22,532 bases of DNA from a virus, in the IMG/VR virus record IMGVR_UViG_3300033993_003109, positions 1 to 22,532 of that record, one strand, 5' to 3'. The position numbers were made by a program, and so were the translations under genes. Below, one piece after another: positions 12,285 to 19,714 of this stretch (position 1 is the first letter of the stretch; the number at the start of each line of letters is the position of its first letter). The notes below the pieces were generated by a model, which worked only from the letters and a program-made list of their open reading frames with translations, did not search any database and was not told the origin of the DNA.

Positions 12285-14273
12285 TTACGCGGCAAGTGCG
12301 TCGAGCATGGCCGCGAACGATTTCGGACGACGGACTCCGCCGTCGTAGTAGGTGTTTGCGACCAGCGTGTGCAGGCCCAGCTTGGCATTCGCGCTGTCGC
12401 GAATGAGCTCCAGGTTGAGGCCGCCCCAGTAACCGATCACGTAGTCAGCGAAGTTTCCGAAGAAGATCGCGGAGCATACGGCGCCAGACCCACCCTTAAC
12501 CAGCGTGCGGCTGATTGCGTTGGTGAACGCGGCGCGGTAGCCGTTGAGGGTGTTTGGCGCGAGATCGCTCAGGATGAAGTTTCCTTCGATGCCCGATCCT
12601 TGTTTCGGGGTGAGCTTGAGCTTCTGCCGGACTTGTCCGTTGGTGGCATAGGCCAGGCTTCCCATGATCGCGTTTTGCGCGTCCACTTTTTCTTCAAGGT
12701 TCACAATGTGGCTGTAAGTGGGAGCCGCGCCTGCTGCGCCCCCTGCCACGCTGCCGATGCCGGAGGTGCCTGCGATGCCTTGGGCTTCGTTGGTGCCTCC
12801 GCCATGGAAAAACGCGGCTTCTTGAGTGGCGAGCATTTGGGCGGTGAGGTGGCCGCGGATCATCGCCTCAATGGCCGGGCTGGACTGCATGAGCAGTTGG
12901 TCCGACAGGTCGATGAACGCCGGAAGGCGCTTGGGCCGCAATGCCAGCTGGGCAGTGGTGGGATTGACCTCGTCCGCTCCGGCATTCTCGGCTTTTGCGG
13001 CAGCAGCGGTGCCAGCGACCAATCGAGGCACGTCGAGGTTGCCGGTGAGGCCGGTTAGCACGGTGGCACCGAGGCTACGCATGATCGACGCGTTGAAGAA
13101 GTCGTCGAGCAGGCCGGCCTTCTGGGTTGCGATTGCCATTCCGCCCTGGTCGCCAGCAACGCTGGTTTGTCCGGTGGCGGTCATGTCGCGCTGAACGAGG
13201 AAGCTCGGCAGCATGATTCCGGCGGAGCGCCCGAGGCCTGCGGCGGCGGCTTCACGGAAGCCTTCGTCGCAGAGTTCGCGCTCGATGCCGTCCAGGGCAT
13301 TGCCGGAAACCAGCGAGCGAAGCGCGACTCCGAGGTCGAAGCGCGAGACGTCGGACCGCTCGGAGCGGCTCAGCGTTGGCACGCCTGGCGTGTAGGATTG
13401 CTGGCGGCTGACGAGCGTATTGAAAACCGCCTCGCGGAATTGCTCCGGCGATTGACCGTCACGCACTGCGGCGCGGGCGTCCACGGTGATGCCTTGGCGC
13501 TGGGCTTGTTCGGCAATAGAAGTGATCGCATCGACGCGGCGGCGCTCCAATTCCACGGCGCTGCGGGCAGCGGCTGCGGGATCAGCAGGAGGTGCTTCGC
13601 GCACGATTTCCAGCGAGCGCTGGGGCGGCTGCGGGGTGGATTCCGCACGGGTGGCGGATTCAGCAGGGGCGGCAGGGGCCGCGGGTGGTTGATTGGTATT
13701 CATGGATGTTTCATTTTGTAAATTCGGTGCCGTTGTCGGATTTCCCATTGCCCTGCCAACTCCAACGGAATCGTCGGCCGGGATGCTCACCAGGCTGAGT
13801 TCGAAGGGCTCCCAGTCAGTGGCTCGAATGGTTTCCACGCCACCGTCGCCTTTGGTCACTTCTTCTTTGTGGATCCGGTATCCGACCGAAACCAATCGGC
13901 GGATTCCGTCTTTCACGTCCTGGAAAATTTCTTCGGCGCGGGCCGACTTGCCAAACCGCACGATGGCGCGGCCGCGCTTGTCGTCGTCGATCCACGCTTT
14001 GACGACGACCCCGATTTGATCGCGGCGGTCGTGTTCTACCAGTAGCGCGCCGCCATTGTTGAGGCGGCCCAGGCGCACGTTTTTCTTTTCGTGGGCGAGG
14101 ATTTCGCTGCCGAAGTAGCGAGTTACCGGTGCTTCACTGGAAAAAGCAATTTCCACGGTGCGGGCCGCGTCGTCGATTGCCGCGCGGTCGAGTTCGACCG
14201 AGCGATGAAGCATCTCATCTTCTGCGGCGGCGGCGCGTGTGCGGAGAAAGGGGTTGTGCAGGGTGCTGCGCAT
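12285..14273 (-). CDS. Prohead protease-major capsid protein fusion (HK97 type)
   Basis: A 662-residue protein that combines two usually separate genes. Residues 1-175 are an HK97-type (U35) prohead protease: L-L-V-E-H-D with His81, R-R-L-V-S-V-G-Y with Ser129, and the typical E-L-S-L-V-S-I-P-A-D-D-S-V-G end near 158-171. Residues 191-300 are a Pro/Ala-rich linker and an acidic helical delta-like scaffold. Residues 300-662 are an HK97-fold capsid, with A-L-R-P-K-R-L-P-A-F-I-D-L-S near 445 and a long loop in the middle. The protease would cut itself and the delta region away after assembly. Residue 191 is an in-frame ATG at 13703, which could give a capsid-only product, but no Shine-Dalgarno or TTGAC motif precedes it. 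Start and stop spacing fit the operon, with two bases before the portal stop. Confidence 0.88.
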   Translation of the reverse strand: MRSTLHNPFLRTRAAAAEDEMLHRSVELDRAAIDDAARTVEIAFSSEAPVTRYFGSEILAHEKKNVRLGRLNNGGALLVEHDRRDQIGVVVKAWIDDDKRGRAIVRFGKSARAEEIFQDVKDGIRRLVSVGYRIHKEEVTKGDGGVETIRATDWEPFELSLVSIPADDSVGVGRAMGNPTTAPNLQNETSMNTNQPPAAPAAPAESATRAESTPQPPQRSLEIVREAPPADPAAAARSAVELERRRVDAITSIAEQAQRQGITVDARAAVRDGQSPEQFREAVFNTLVSRQQSYTPGVPTLSRSERSDVSRFDLGVALRSLVSGNALDGIERELCDEGFREAAAAGLGRSAGIMLPSFLVQRDMTATGQTSVAGDQGGMAIATQKAGLLDDFFNASIMRSLGATVLTGLTGNLDVPRLVAGTAAAAKAENAGADEVNPTTAQLALRPKRLPAFIDLSDQLLMQSSPAIEAMIRGHLTAQMLATQEAAFFHGGGTNEAQGIAGTSGIGSVAGGAAGAAPTYSHIVNLEEKVDAQNAIMGSLAYATNGQVRQKLKLTPKQGSGIEGNFILSDLAPNTLNGYRAAFTNAISRTLVKGGSGAVCSAIFFGNFADYVIGYWGGLNLELIRDSANAKLGLHTLVANTYYDGGVRRPKSFAAMLDALAA

Positions 14274-14275
14274 GA

Positions 14276-15724
14276 TTATTCGTCGCTGTCAATTTCAGCC
14301 TTGAGCGGCGCGGGCCCTTGGGGCGGCGTAAGACTCAGCCCCAGCGAGGCGGCCAGCTCCTCGTCCGCCTTGGTGGTGCGCAGCACGTCAAAGATGTCGC
14401 CGCCGTTTTCCGCGATCACATCGCGCAGTGGTTTCATGCGATTCCCGACCGCCATGATGGCTGCCTCCATGTCTTTTTTGGGGTCCACCCACGCCCACCG
14501 GCGGCCGCGAAATTCCGGTGCGTTGAACTTCCACATTTTTTCGTATGGCAGCCCGAGGCGTCCGCTAAGCAGCTCGAGCGTCAACCACTCTTCGAATACG
14601 GGCACGCAGAAGTGCTCGATCATAAATCGCTGCAGCCCGCGCCACACTTCGCGCTCTTCGAGCAGGCCGGCGCGGATCGAGCTGTAATTGACCCCCTCAA
14701 GGTCGCTGGCCAGTGTGTTGTAGCTGATCCCCAGCGATGTCGCGACGCCGCGCAGGCAGGATTTCACGAAGTCTCCGTAACCGCTGTTCGGATGATTTGT
14801 ATCCCATGCCTTGAAGTCCACGCCAGGCGGCAGCTCCTCGATGGTCCCGGGGCTGGCGTCCATGGCTAGGTTTCCGTCGCCGTCGATTTCGCCTGTCCAG
14901 CCTTCCGGCGTCGATTTGGTGAAAAATCCCATCTTTGCCGCGCCGGTGCGTGCGGCCATCACTTCGGCCTCGGCATATCCGTCGAGCATTTTGAGCCGCT
15001 GCATCGAGGCGACCAACCACGGCAGCCCACGCGTTTGTTCCGGCCGTTCCGTGCGGAACAAGTGAATGATGTCGCCAGCCGGGATACGCGTGCGCAGGCC
15101 GGGCGCGGACCCTGTCCACATGGTGTCGCCTGGGTGGCGGTTGAGCAGGTGATAGGCCACCGGCCGCCGATACGCGTCCAGCTCCACCCCAAATCGGATG
15201 TCGTTACCGTTTTCGGCCCGCCGGTTGTCTTCCGCATCCAGCAAGTCCGCCTCGATGATTTGAAGTGCAAGCACGCCGCCGCTACGGATTTTACGAACCA
15301 GAACCTCGCCGTCTCGCGCCATGCAGCGCAGCACCAGTCGCTGCACGTCGCACCACGAATAGCGGCCGGTCACGTCGCAGCGTCCCGGGCGGCCCCATTG
15401 GTGGAACGCCAGCTCGATCCGGTCATTGGCCACTTCGTCAAAACGGCCACCGGTTTCCTGCACGCGCATTTGCAGGCTGATTCCGTTTTCCCCGAGCACG
15501 TTGTTTTCCAGCGCGCGCAGGAACCCTCGCACCCATTCGTTGTTACGCTCAAGGTCGCGGGCCCGTGTGCGGATCGCCAGCAAGTGGCCGCGCATCGCTG
15601 AGTCCGACGACAGCGGCGAAACGATCCAATCGAGTGTCGCCCGGCCGATTTTTGACGCCGTAAAGTTACGGGCCGACGATTTCCCTTTCGGCCCCCGGAA
15701 GATGTTTCGAAAAGATTTTAGCAT
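14276..15724 (-). CDS. Portal protein (lambda family)
   Basis: A 482-residue protein with the pattern of lambda-type portals. The N-terminal part has R-T-R-A-R-D-L-E-R-N-N-E-W-V-R-G-F-L near 52-69, followed by a basic segment. The middle has R-L-V-L-R-C-M-A-R-D-G-E-V-L-V-R, then I-I-E-A-D-L-L-D near 157 and G-D-I-I-H-L-F near 217, which are characteristic. The C-terminal half carries helices typical of the stem and crown (G-I-S-Y-N-T-L-A-S-D-L-E-G-V-N-Y-S). The portal forms the ring through which DNA enters the head. The gene overlaps the gpW-like gene by seven bases, as is usual in this cluster. Confidence in the family is high. Confidence 0.9.
   Translation of the reverse strand: MLKSFRNIFRGPKGKSSARNFTASKIGRATLDWIVSPLSSDSAMRGHLLAIRTRARDLERNNEWVRGFLRALENNVLGENGISLQMRVQETGGRFDEVANDRIELAFHQWGRPGRCDVTGRYSWCDVQRLVLRCMARDGEVLVRKIRSGGVLALQIIEADLLDAEDNRRAENGNDIRFGVELDAYRRPVAYHLLNRHPGDTMWTGSAPGLRTRIPAGDIIHLFRTERPEQTRGLPWLVASMQRLKMLDGYAEAEVMAARTGAAKMGFFTKSTPEGWTGEIDGDGNLAMDASPGTIEELPPGVDFKAWDTNHPNSGYGDFVKSCLRGVATSLGISYNTLASDLEGVNYSSIRAGLLEEREVWRGLQRFMIEHFCVPVFEEWLTLELLSGRLGLPYEKMWKFNAPEFRGRRWAWVDPKKDMEAAIMAVGNRMKPLRDVIAENGGDIFDVLRTTKADEELAASLGLSLTPPQGPAPLKAEIDSDE
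14288..14292 (-). promoter_or_regulatory. TTGAC motif before the protease-capsid gene
   Basis: The minus strand reads GAAATTGACAGC, at the 3' end of the portal coding sequence. Fourteen bases separate it from the ATG at 14273. Confidence 0.45.
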
Positions 15725-15963
15725 GCAGGGAAGTGGATTTTGATGGTCCGTCGTTTCGTCCCTCCGGCGATGAGGCTTTCCAGTGCGCGTTCTTCTTCGC
15801 GCAGCTTATCGCGCAGCCGCATCAGTTTTTCGACGTCGGCAAGGGTGTAGCTCTGATCCCCGAATGAAACGGACTGGCTTGTTTTCCCAAGCAGGCTCGT
15901 GATCGATGAGCTGCACGCAGCCAACATGGCTTGCACTTCCACCAGGCGTTCTTCGTTGCTCAC
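15718..15963 (-). CDS. gpW-like head-tail connector candidate
   Basis: An 81-residue protein with a GTG start at 15963, 22 bases after the large-terminase stop. It has a first helix (E-E-R-L-V-E-V-Q-A-M-L-A-A-C), a short beta hairpin region (Q-S-V-S-F-G-D-Q-S-Y-T), and a second long helix (D-V-E-K-L-M-R-L-R-D-K-L-R-E-E) before a basic C-terminus. This helix-hairpin-helix arrangement and the position between terminase and portal match lambda gpW, which prepares the packaged head for tail joining. Small size makes the identification tentative. Confidence 0.7.
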   Translation of the reverse strand: MSNEERLVEVQAMLAACSSSITSLLGKTSQSVSFGDQSYTLADVEKLMRLRDKLREEERALESLIAGGTKRRTIKIHFPAC

Positions 15964-15978
15964 GGCATGGGCCGCGCT

Positions 15979-15983
15979 GTCAA
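15979..15983 (-). promoter_or_regulatory. TTGAC motif before the gpW-like gene
   Basis: The minus strand reads GAGGTTGACAGC directly after the large-terminase stop codon, 15 nt before the GTG start at 15963. Confidence 0.5.
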
Positions 15984-15985
15984 CC

Positions 15986-17839
15986 TCACCAGTTATTTAC
16001 CCAGCCACTGCGGGAGCGCGGTGGTTTCGCGGATTTTTCCCCACTTTTACCCGGCTGCGGATCGGATTTTTTTTCGGGCACGAACGACGCGGCCAGCCGT
16101 TCCCAGTTCACATTGAGAAGTTGCAACGCTGCCAAGGCATAAACGCGGATGTCGAGCGCTTCGTTTCGCGCTTTTGACGGGTTTTCAAAACGCGAGTATG
16201 GCACGCCGTTTTTGTAGCGCGTCACCTTTGTCTCCGCAGTCAACTGCCGGAACCATGTTTCGTCGCGATTGGAGGGAAAGTGCATGTAACCGGGGCCCAG
16301 GTCGGCCGATTGCAGACGCGAATAAATGATCTCCTTGGCGGTGTCCGTTCCAACCGAGAACAGGGCGGCCCGCGCTTTTCCTTGCCGGGTCGGTCGGCTC
16401 AACAATGGCACTGAGGGCCCGCCACGGCCCTTGCATGCGTAGATTTTCCGGCGTTCCCGTTTTTTGGTGTAGTCATAAACCGACCGCGATTTATGACCGC
16501 TGTCCACCAGTGCGGCCGTTACGCGCATGATAGTTCCGTTCGGGTGCTCCCATGTGCGGTCCAACTGCTGGTCAAGCTCAGCCTGCACTTCCGGTCGGTT
16601 GAAATCGCCCATGATTACGACGTAGTCAATCGACCAGCTTTCTTCGCCGGGGCCCCATCCCACGAATTCCATCTCGATCCGGTCGCCCTGAATGTCGATC
16701 CCCGCGGTGACCAGCAGCGCGCCGGGCGGGAAGTCTCCCCAGTTTTCGCGCCGCTGCATGAGCGGTTCCCAGGCTACGGATTCGCCTTCGTCTTCCCATG
16801 TCTCAGCCAGGAACGTGTTCACCCAGGTGCGCAGCACTTCTTTCCCTTTACGCTTGGCCGATATGTGATCGGCGACCATCTGGTGAAGGCGGTTTTTGTA
16901 GCCCCGCTTGTGCCGGAAAAGTGAGGCCAGCCCGTTGAGGTGATAGCCTCGCAGCGTCCGCTCGGGGAATTCCGGCCGCCACTCTCCGCGGCGAACCATC
17001 ATCCGCCGGTCATCATCTGAAATGGGCGCTTCGCATCGGTCGCACACATACACGGCGTCGCTGCCGTCGCCCTCCGGATCGTAGCGTATTTGCGCCCATT
17101 TTAATGTTTGGTAGCCGCCGCACTTCGGGCATGGGCACCACAGCCGCCTCTGGTCGCTTTCCTCAAAGCGTGCTTCGATCCGCGAAATCCCTTTCACCGT
17201 TGGCGTCGAGGTTTCGAAGATCACCGGGTTCCAGAATGTCTCCGTCCGCCGAATCGCCAGCGAGGCCGGGTCACCCTCGCTTCCAGCGCTGGTCGGAAAG
17301 CGGTCTTCCTCGTCGAGCAGCACCACGCGCCGCGGGCGGCTGGCCAGTCCGCTCGGTGCATTGGCCCCGGCCATGGCGATGTTGCCGCCCGGGAAAATCT
17401 TGTGCAGCAGGGTGTTTCCGCTGTCGCGGGATCTTGGGTCGCTAACCTTGTCGCGAAGGGCCGGCGTGTCCCGGATCATCGGTGCCAGGCGTTCCTTGGA
17501 CCAGCTCTCGGCCAGATCGATCGTCGGCTGCACCATCAGGATCGGCGCGGGCTCGATGTCCATGAAATAGCCGACCACATTGTTGAGCACTTCGGTTTTC
17601 CCGAGCTGGCTGGCCACCATCAGAATGGTCCCGGAGGCAGTTGGATCGTTCACAGAGTCCATCCATTCCACCGCATACGGCGTCATGTCGGATGAGTATT
17701 TTCCCGGGTTGCTCGAGGCCTCGGCGCTCAGGTAGCGGCGCTCATTCGCCCACTCTGAAACCGTCATCCGCGGCGGCGGCCGGAAGATCTCGAACCAGTG
17801 TCCGGCGATGGTTTGCAGCGCGTCATTCATCGGCACCAT
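15986..17839 (-). CDS. Terminase large subunit (GpA family)
   Basis: A 617-residue packaging motor of the lambda GpA type. Residues 74-83 (M-V-A-S-Q-L-G-K-T-E) form the deviant Walker A, and residues 172-179 (V-V-L-L-D-E-E-D) the Walker B with its catalytic acid. Residues 235-240 and 266-269 contribute five cysteines (C-P-C-P-K-C and C-D-R-C) of a zinc-binding region seen in this family. Residues 378-396 (T-A-G-I-D-I-Q-G-D-R-I) start the RNase H-like nuclease domain with Asp382. The C-terminus ends in a Lys/Ser/Pro-rich tail. The ATG at 17839 is in frame with another at 17830, and the choice is uncertain because neither has a good Shine-Dalgarno site. The start overlaps the HAD gene by 17 bases. 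Confidence 0.93.
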   Translation of the reverse strand: MVPMNDALQTIAGHWFEIFRPPPRMTVSEWANERRYLSAEASSNPGKYSSDMTPYAVEWMDSVNDPTASGTILMVASQLGKTEVLNNVVGYFMDIEPAPILMVQPTIDLAESWSKERLAPMIRDTPALRDKVSDPRSRDSGNTLLHKIFPGGNIAMAGANAPSGLASRPRRVVLLDEEDRFPTSAGSEGDPASLAIRRTETFWNPVIFETSTPTVKGISRIEARFEESDQRRLWCPCPKCGGYQTLKWAQIRYDPEGDGSDAVYVCDRCEAPISDDDRRMMVRRGEWRPEFPERTLRGYHLNGLASLFRHKRGYKNRLHQMVADHISAKRKGKEVLRTWVNTFLAETWEDEGESVAWEPLMQRRENWGDFPPGALLVTAGIDIQGDRIEMEFVGWGPGEESWSIDYVVIMGDFNRPEVQAELDQQLDRTWEHPNGTIMRVTAALVDSGHKSRSVYDYTKKRERRKIYACKGRGGPSVPLLSRPTRQGKARAALFSVGTDTAKEIIYSRLQSADLGPGYMHFPSNRDETWFRQLTAETKVTRYKNGVPYSRFENPSKARNEALDIRVYALAALQLLNVNWERLAASFVPEKKSDPQPGKSGEKSAKPPRSRSGWVNNW

Positions 17840-18131
17840 TGCTCAGGGACCGAACCACGCGCGTCCATTTGATCCATGACCAGGCGCGGTCATCCACGAC
17901 GTAGCCAGGTTTGGCCAGGATTGCCTCGAACAGCTCGCTGCACTCAAAGAGTTCTGCGGCCGCCCGGGCATGCGCTTGCCCGCGGGCGGACCAGAGCACC
18001 AGTCGGAATCCATCGGCCTTTTTTGCTTGGAGCCACTCCAAAAGCGATTCATTCGGCAGGCCACCCAGCGACAGGGTTCCGTCAACATCAACGTAAATCC
18101 ATTTTGGCGGCGGTGGCGGGCGGCGGCTCAT
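17823..18131 (-). CDS. Miniature HAD-superfamily phosphatase between terminase genes
   Basis: A 102-residue protein that has all four HAD motifs in a very short, capless form. Residues 15-20 (D-V-D-G-T-L) are motif I with Asp15 and Asp17, residues 44-50 (L-V-L-W-S-A-R) motif II with Ser48, Lys74 of A-K-P-G-Y motif III, and Asp80-Asp81 of V-V-D-D motif IV. It should hydrolyse a phosphate ester; the substrate is unknown. In a packaging operon a 3'-phosphatase acting on DNA or RNA ends is conceivable, but nucleotide or sugar phosphates are possible too. The start is an ATGA overlap with the small terminase and the end overlaps the large terminase, so it is translated with them. A proline-rich stretch (residues 5-9) precedes the fold. 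Confidence 0.82.
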   Translation of the reverse strand: MSRRPPPPPKWIYVDVDGTLSLGGLPNESLLEWLQAKKADGFRLVLWSARGQAHARAAAELFECSELFEAILAKPGYVVDDRAWSWIKWTRVVRSLSNGADE

Positions 18132-18628
18132 GCATTCCGGGTCCAGTCAATTTTTTCGAGGCCCATGAGTTCCGCCAGGCACTTGTCTTTTTCCTCATCG
18201 GTGAGCGGCATGTTGAGCAGGCGGTTGCGGATCGCCACCATCACCTTTTCGCCAAGCTTCTTCACCGCAGCGATCTCGACCAACTCTCCGCGTGCGCGGC
18301 TGTTTGCCAGAGCCAGCTTGTCCGCTTCCTCCCGAGTTTTCCGCAGGCGCTCGGCTTCGTATTCTCCGCCGCCTATTGCCCGGTAGAGGTCGCCGATCCG
18401 GTAGAGTTTTGCGCCGGCGGCCCTTCCGGCCGCGTCTCCAACTGGCTGCGCTTTGGCTTCGGTGAGTCGTTTCATCACCGAGTGGCGCTCGGTCCCGGTT
18501 TCGCGGCACCATTCAGCCACGGTCAAAGCGCTGACGTGCTGCGCGGCGGCGGCGGGCTCCGGTCTGGCTATTTTTTTTGCGGTCTTTCTGGCGGCGGCCG
18601 CAGCGTGTTTTTTGAGCTCACTGAGCAT
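18128..18628 (-). CDS. Terminase small subunit (Nu1-like)
   Basis: A 166-residue protein. After a basic Ala/Lys-rich N-terminus, residues 34-55 (A-L-T-V-A-E-W-C-R-E-T-G-T-E-R-H-S-V-M-K-R-L) form a winged-helix-type DNA-binding motif. Residues 76-85 (Y-R-I-G-D-L-Y-R-A-I) follow, and the rest is a long charged helix (E-A-E-R-L-R-K-T-R-E-E-A-D-K-L-A-L-A-N-S) with a final helical bundle. This matches the Nu1 or DUF1441 type of small terminase, which recognises the packaging site and recruits the large subunit. It overlaps the previous gene by 11 bases. A TTGAAC sequence lies 16 nt upstream, one base longer than the motif found at other starts. Confidence 0.82.
   Translation of the reverse strand: MLSELKKHAAAAARKTAKKIARPEPAAAAQHVSALTVAEWCRETGTERHSVMKRLTEAKAQPVGDAAGRAAGAKLYRIGDLYRAIGGGEYEAERLRKTREEADKLALANSRARGELVEIAAVKKLGEKVMVAIRNRLLNMPLTDEEKDKCLAELMGLEKIDWTRNA
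18146..18150 (-). promoter_or_regulatory. TTGAC motif before the HAD gene
   Basis: The minus strand reads AAAATTGACTGG within the 3' end of the small-terminase gene, 14 nt before the ATG at 18131. It coincides with an Ile-Asp codon pair near the terminase C-terminus. Confidence 0.4.
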
Positions 18629-18989
18629 AGAGGGACAGTAATTTGTTCAACTCCTTCTGGATCGCCAGGCATGCTTTGAAGTCCTGGATTGTGGCCGAGT
18701 TCTGGAACAGCATGTTGAGCCTTGCGACGGATTTTCCGAATTCCAGCTCCGGATTGTAGTCCGCCACGTTCCGGAAATATTCCGCGATCAACTGCCAACC
18801 CTCTGCTTTCTTGGCGGCGGGCCAGTCCTGCATGTGTTCGGCCAGTGTCGTTTCACTGACCCCCACCGTCATCATTTCGATGAGCTGCTTGCCTTCCGCC
18901 ATGCTCAGCCCGGGCGGCGGCGATTGGGCGATGTTTTTTGACTTACTCGAGCGCGAAGACTTCTTCGATCCATTTTTTGTGGTGGGCAT
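18618..18989 (-). CDS. Unknown protein upstream of the small terminase
   Basis: A 123-residue protein, taken from the ATG at 18989 (MPTTKNGSKKSSRSSKSKN). This start overlaps the PLD-like gene by 47 bases; an internal ATG at 18902 (MAEGKQLIEM) would avoid the overlap. The basic Ser/Lys-rich N-terminus could bind nucleic acid. The remainder is helical, with N-P-E-L-E-F-G-K-S-V-A-R-L-N-M-L-F-Q-N-S near 80-100 and a C-terminal helix A-I-Q-K-E-L-N-K-L-L. I recognise no family. Its position just ahead of the small terminase in the operon suggests a packaging accessory role. Confidence 0.68.
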   Translation of the reverse strand: MPTTKNGSKKSSRSSKSKNIAQSPPPGLSMAEGKQLIEMMTVGVSETTLAEHMQDWPAAKKAEGWQLIAEYFRNVADYNPELEFGKSVARLNMLFQNSATIQDFKACLAIQKELNKLLSLYAQ

Positions 18990-19560
18990 AGAGTAAGGCG
19001 GAACGTGCGATAATGTTCTGTTCGATGCGCGGGTTTGCGGTGAAATTGGCGGAGCCTTCCATGATGAATCCGGAGTCGCCGAAATTGAGGATGGCCACCT
19101 TGGCGTGATTTTCCAGACAGCGGATCCGGGATCCACGCTCGGCGAGGCCGTTGGCGATGGTCGCATAGACGGCGGATTCCCGGCGCTTGAAATAGGTCCC
19201 GGTCAGTAGGTGGATTTTCGACAGCCTTCCGTCGTCGAGCATTTCTAGCATCTCGAGCGCGTTGGGTCGATTAAGCGTCCACGTCGAGGCGTGCAATTCC
19301 GCGCCTTGGATCCCGGCCATCTCCACAATGATGGGCACCAGCGACCAGTAATCGAATTTTCCATCCGACACGATGTGGAAAAATTCCCCCTCGGATGGCA
19401 GCCGCTCAATCAGCTCCCGCGCCGTGGCTCGCTTGCGGGCGTCGATGCATTTCCGTTTCCCCTCCATGCGCACCATTCGAGGTGTGATTGTCTCACGCGT
19501 TTCGACTCGCGCGTCGAATTTCCGGAAACGGAACAGTTCGGCGGTGTCCATAGGCGGCAT
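18943..19560 (-). CDS. Phospholipase D-like (HKD) protein
   Basis: A 205-residue protein with one PLD-type motif. Residues 151-182 read N-H-A-K-V-A-I-L-N and then E-G-S-A-N-F-T-A-N-P-R-I-E-Q-N, giving His152, Lys154, Ser170, Asn172 and Glu180. In the classical HxKxxxxD motif the last acid is replaced by Asn159. Proteins with one motif normally act as dimers, as in the nuclease Nuc and BfiI, so this may be a phage nuclease or a lipid-modifying enzyme. The preceding 150 residues are a mixed alpha/beta domain with W-S-L-V-P-I-I-V-E-M-A-G-I-Q-G near 72-86. It is first in the packaging operon, divergent from hicA. The start at 19560 has the TTGAC motif 15 nt upstream. Confidence 0.8.
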   Translation of the reverse strand: MPPMDTAELFRFRKFDARVETRETITPRMVRMEGKRKCIDARKRATARELIERLPSEGEFFHIVSDGKFDYWSLVPIIVEMAGIQGAELHASTWTLNRPNALEMLEMLDDGRLSKIHLLTGTYFKRRESAVYATIANGLAERGSRIRCLENHAKVAILNFGDSGFIMEGSANFTANPRIEQNIIARSALLYAHHKKWIEEVFALE

Positions 19561-19575
19561 GATCTCTGTGGCGGA

Positions 19576-19580
19576 GTCAA
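19576..19580 (-). promoter_or_regulatory. TTGAC motif before the PLD-like gene
   Basis: The minus strand reads TTTTTTGACTCC, 15 nt before the ATG at 19560, in the divergent intergenic gap. Confidence 0.5.
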
Positions 19581-19662
19581 AAAACCTGTCGCTAGGGTTT
19601 TGTTGGGCGGCAGATGACTCCAGAGAGAGCCCTCCCGGAAGGACCCGTCGTCACGATGCATC

Positions 19663-19708
19663 AATTTTTGTTCATTCTGCTTGCCTTGAACGAATTTTTG
19701 TTCATTCT
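19663..19708 (+). repeat. Direct repeats, possible HicB operator
   Basis: The 16-base sequence aatttttgttcattct occurs twice, at 19663-19678 and 19693-19708, with a 30-base period (about three helical turns). The second copy also sits in an inverted repeat, tgaac-N8-gttca, at 19687-19704. It lies just upstream of the hicA start at 19715. HicB proteins with a C-terminal HTH usually repress their own promoter, so this is a likely operator. Confidence 0.55.
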
Positions 19709-19714
19709 TCATGC

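Larger units (their letters stand above)
19561..19714. promoter_or_regulatory. Divergent control region between the PLD-like gene and hicA
   Basis: This 154-base gap separates two divergent genes and must hold promoters for both. It contains the minus-strand TTGAC motif at 19576-19580 and two direct repeats at 19663-19678 and 19693-19708. I could not identify a convincing -35/-10 pair on the plus strand. Confidence 0.55.

Noticed and set aside
19686-19705. TTGAAC near hicA as a copy of the late-gene TTGAC motif
   Set aside because: It is on the other strand, farther from the start, and is better explained as part of the inverted repeat in the HicB operator candidate.
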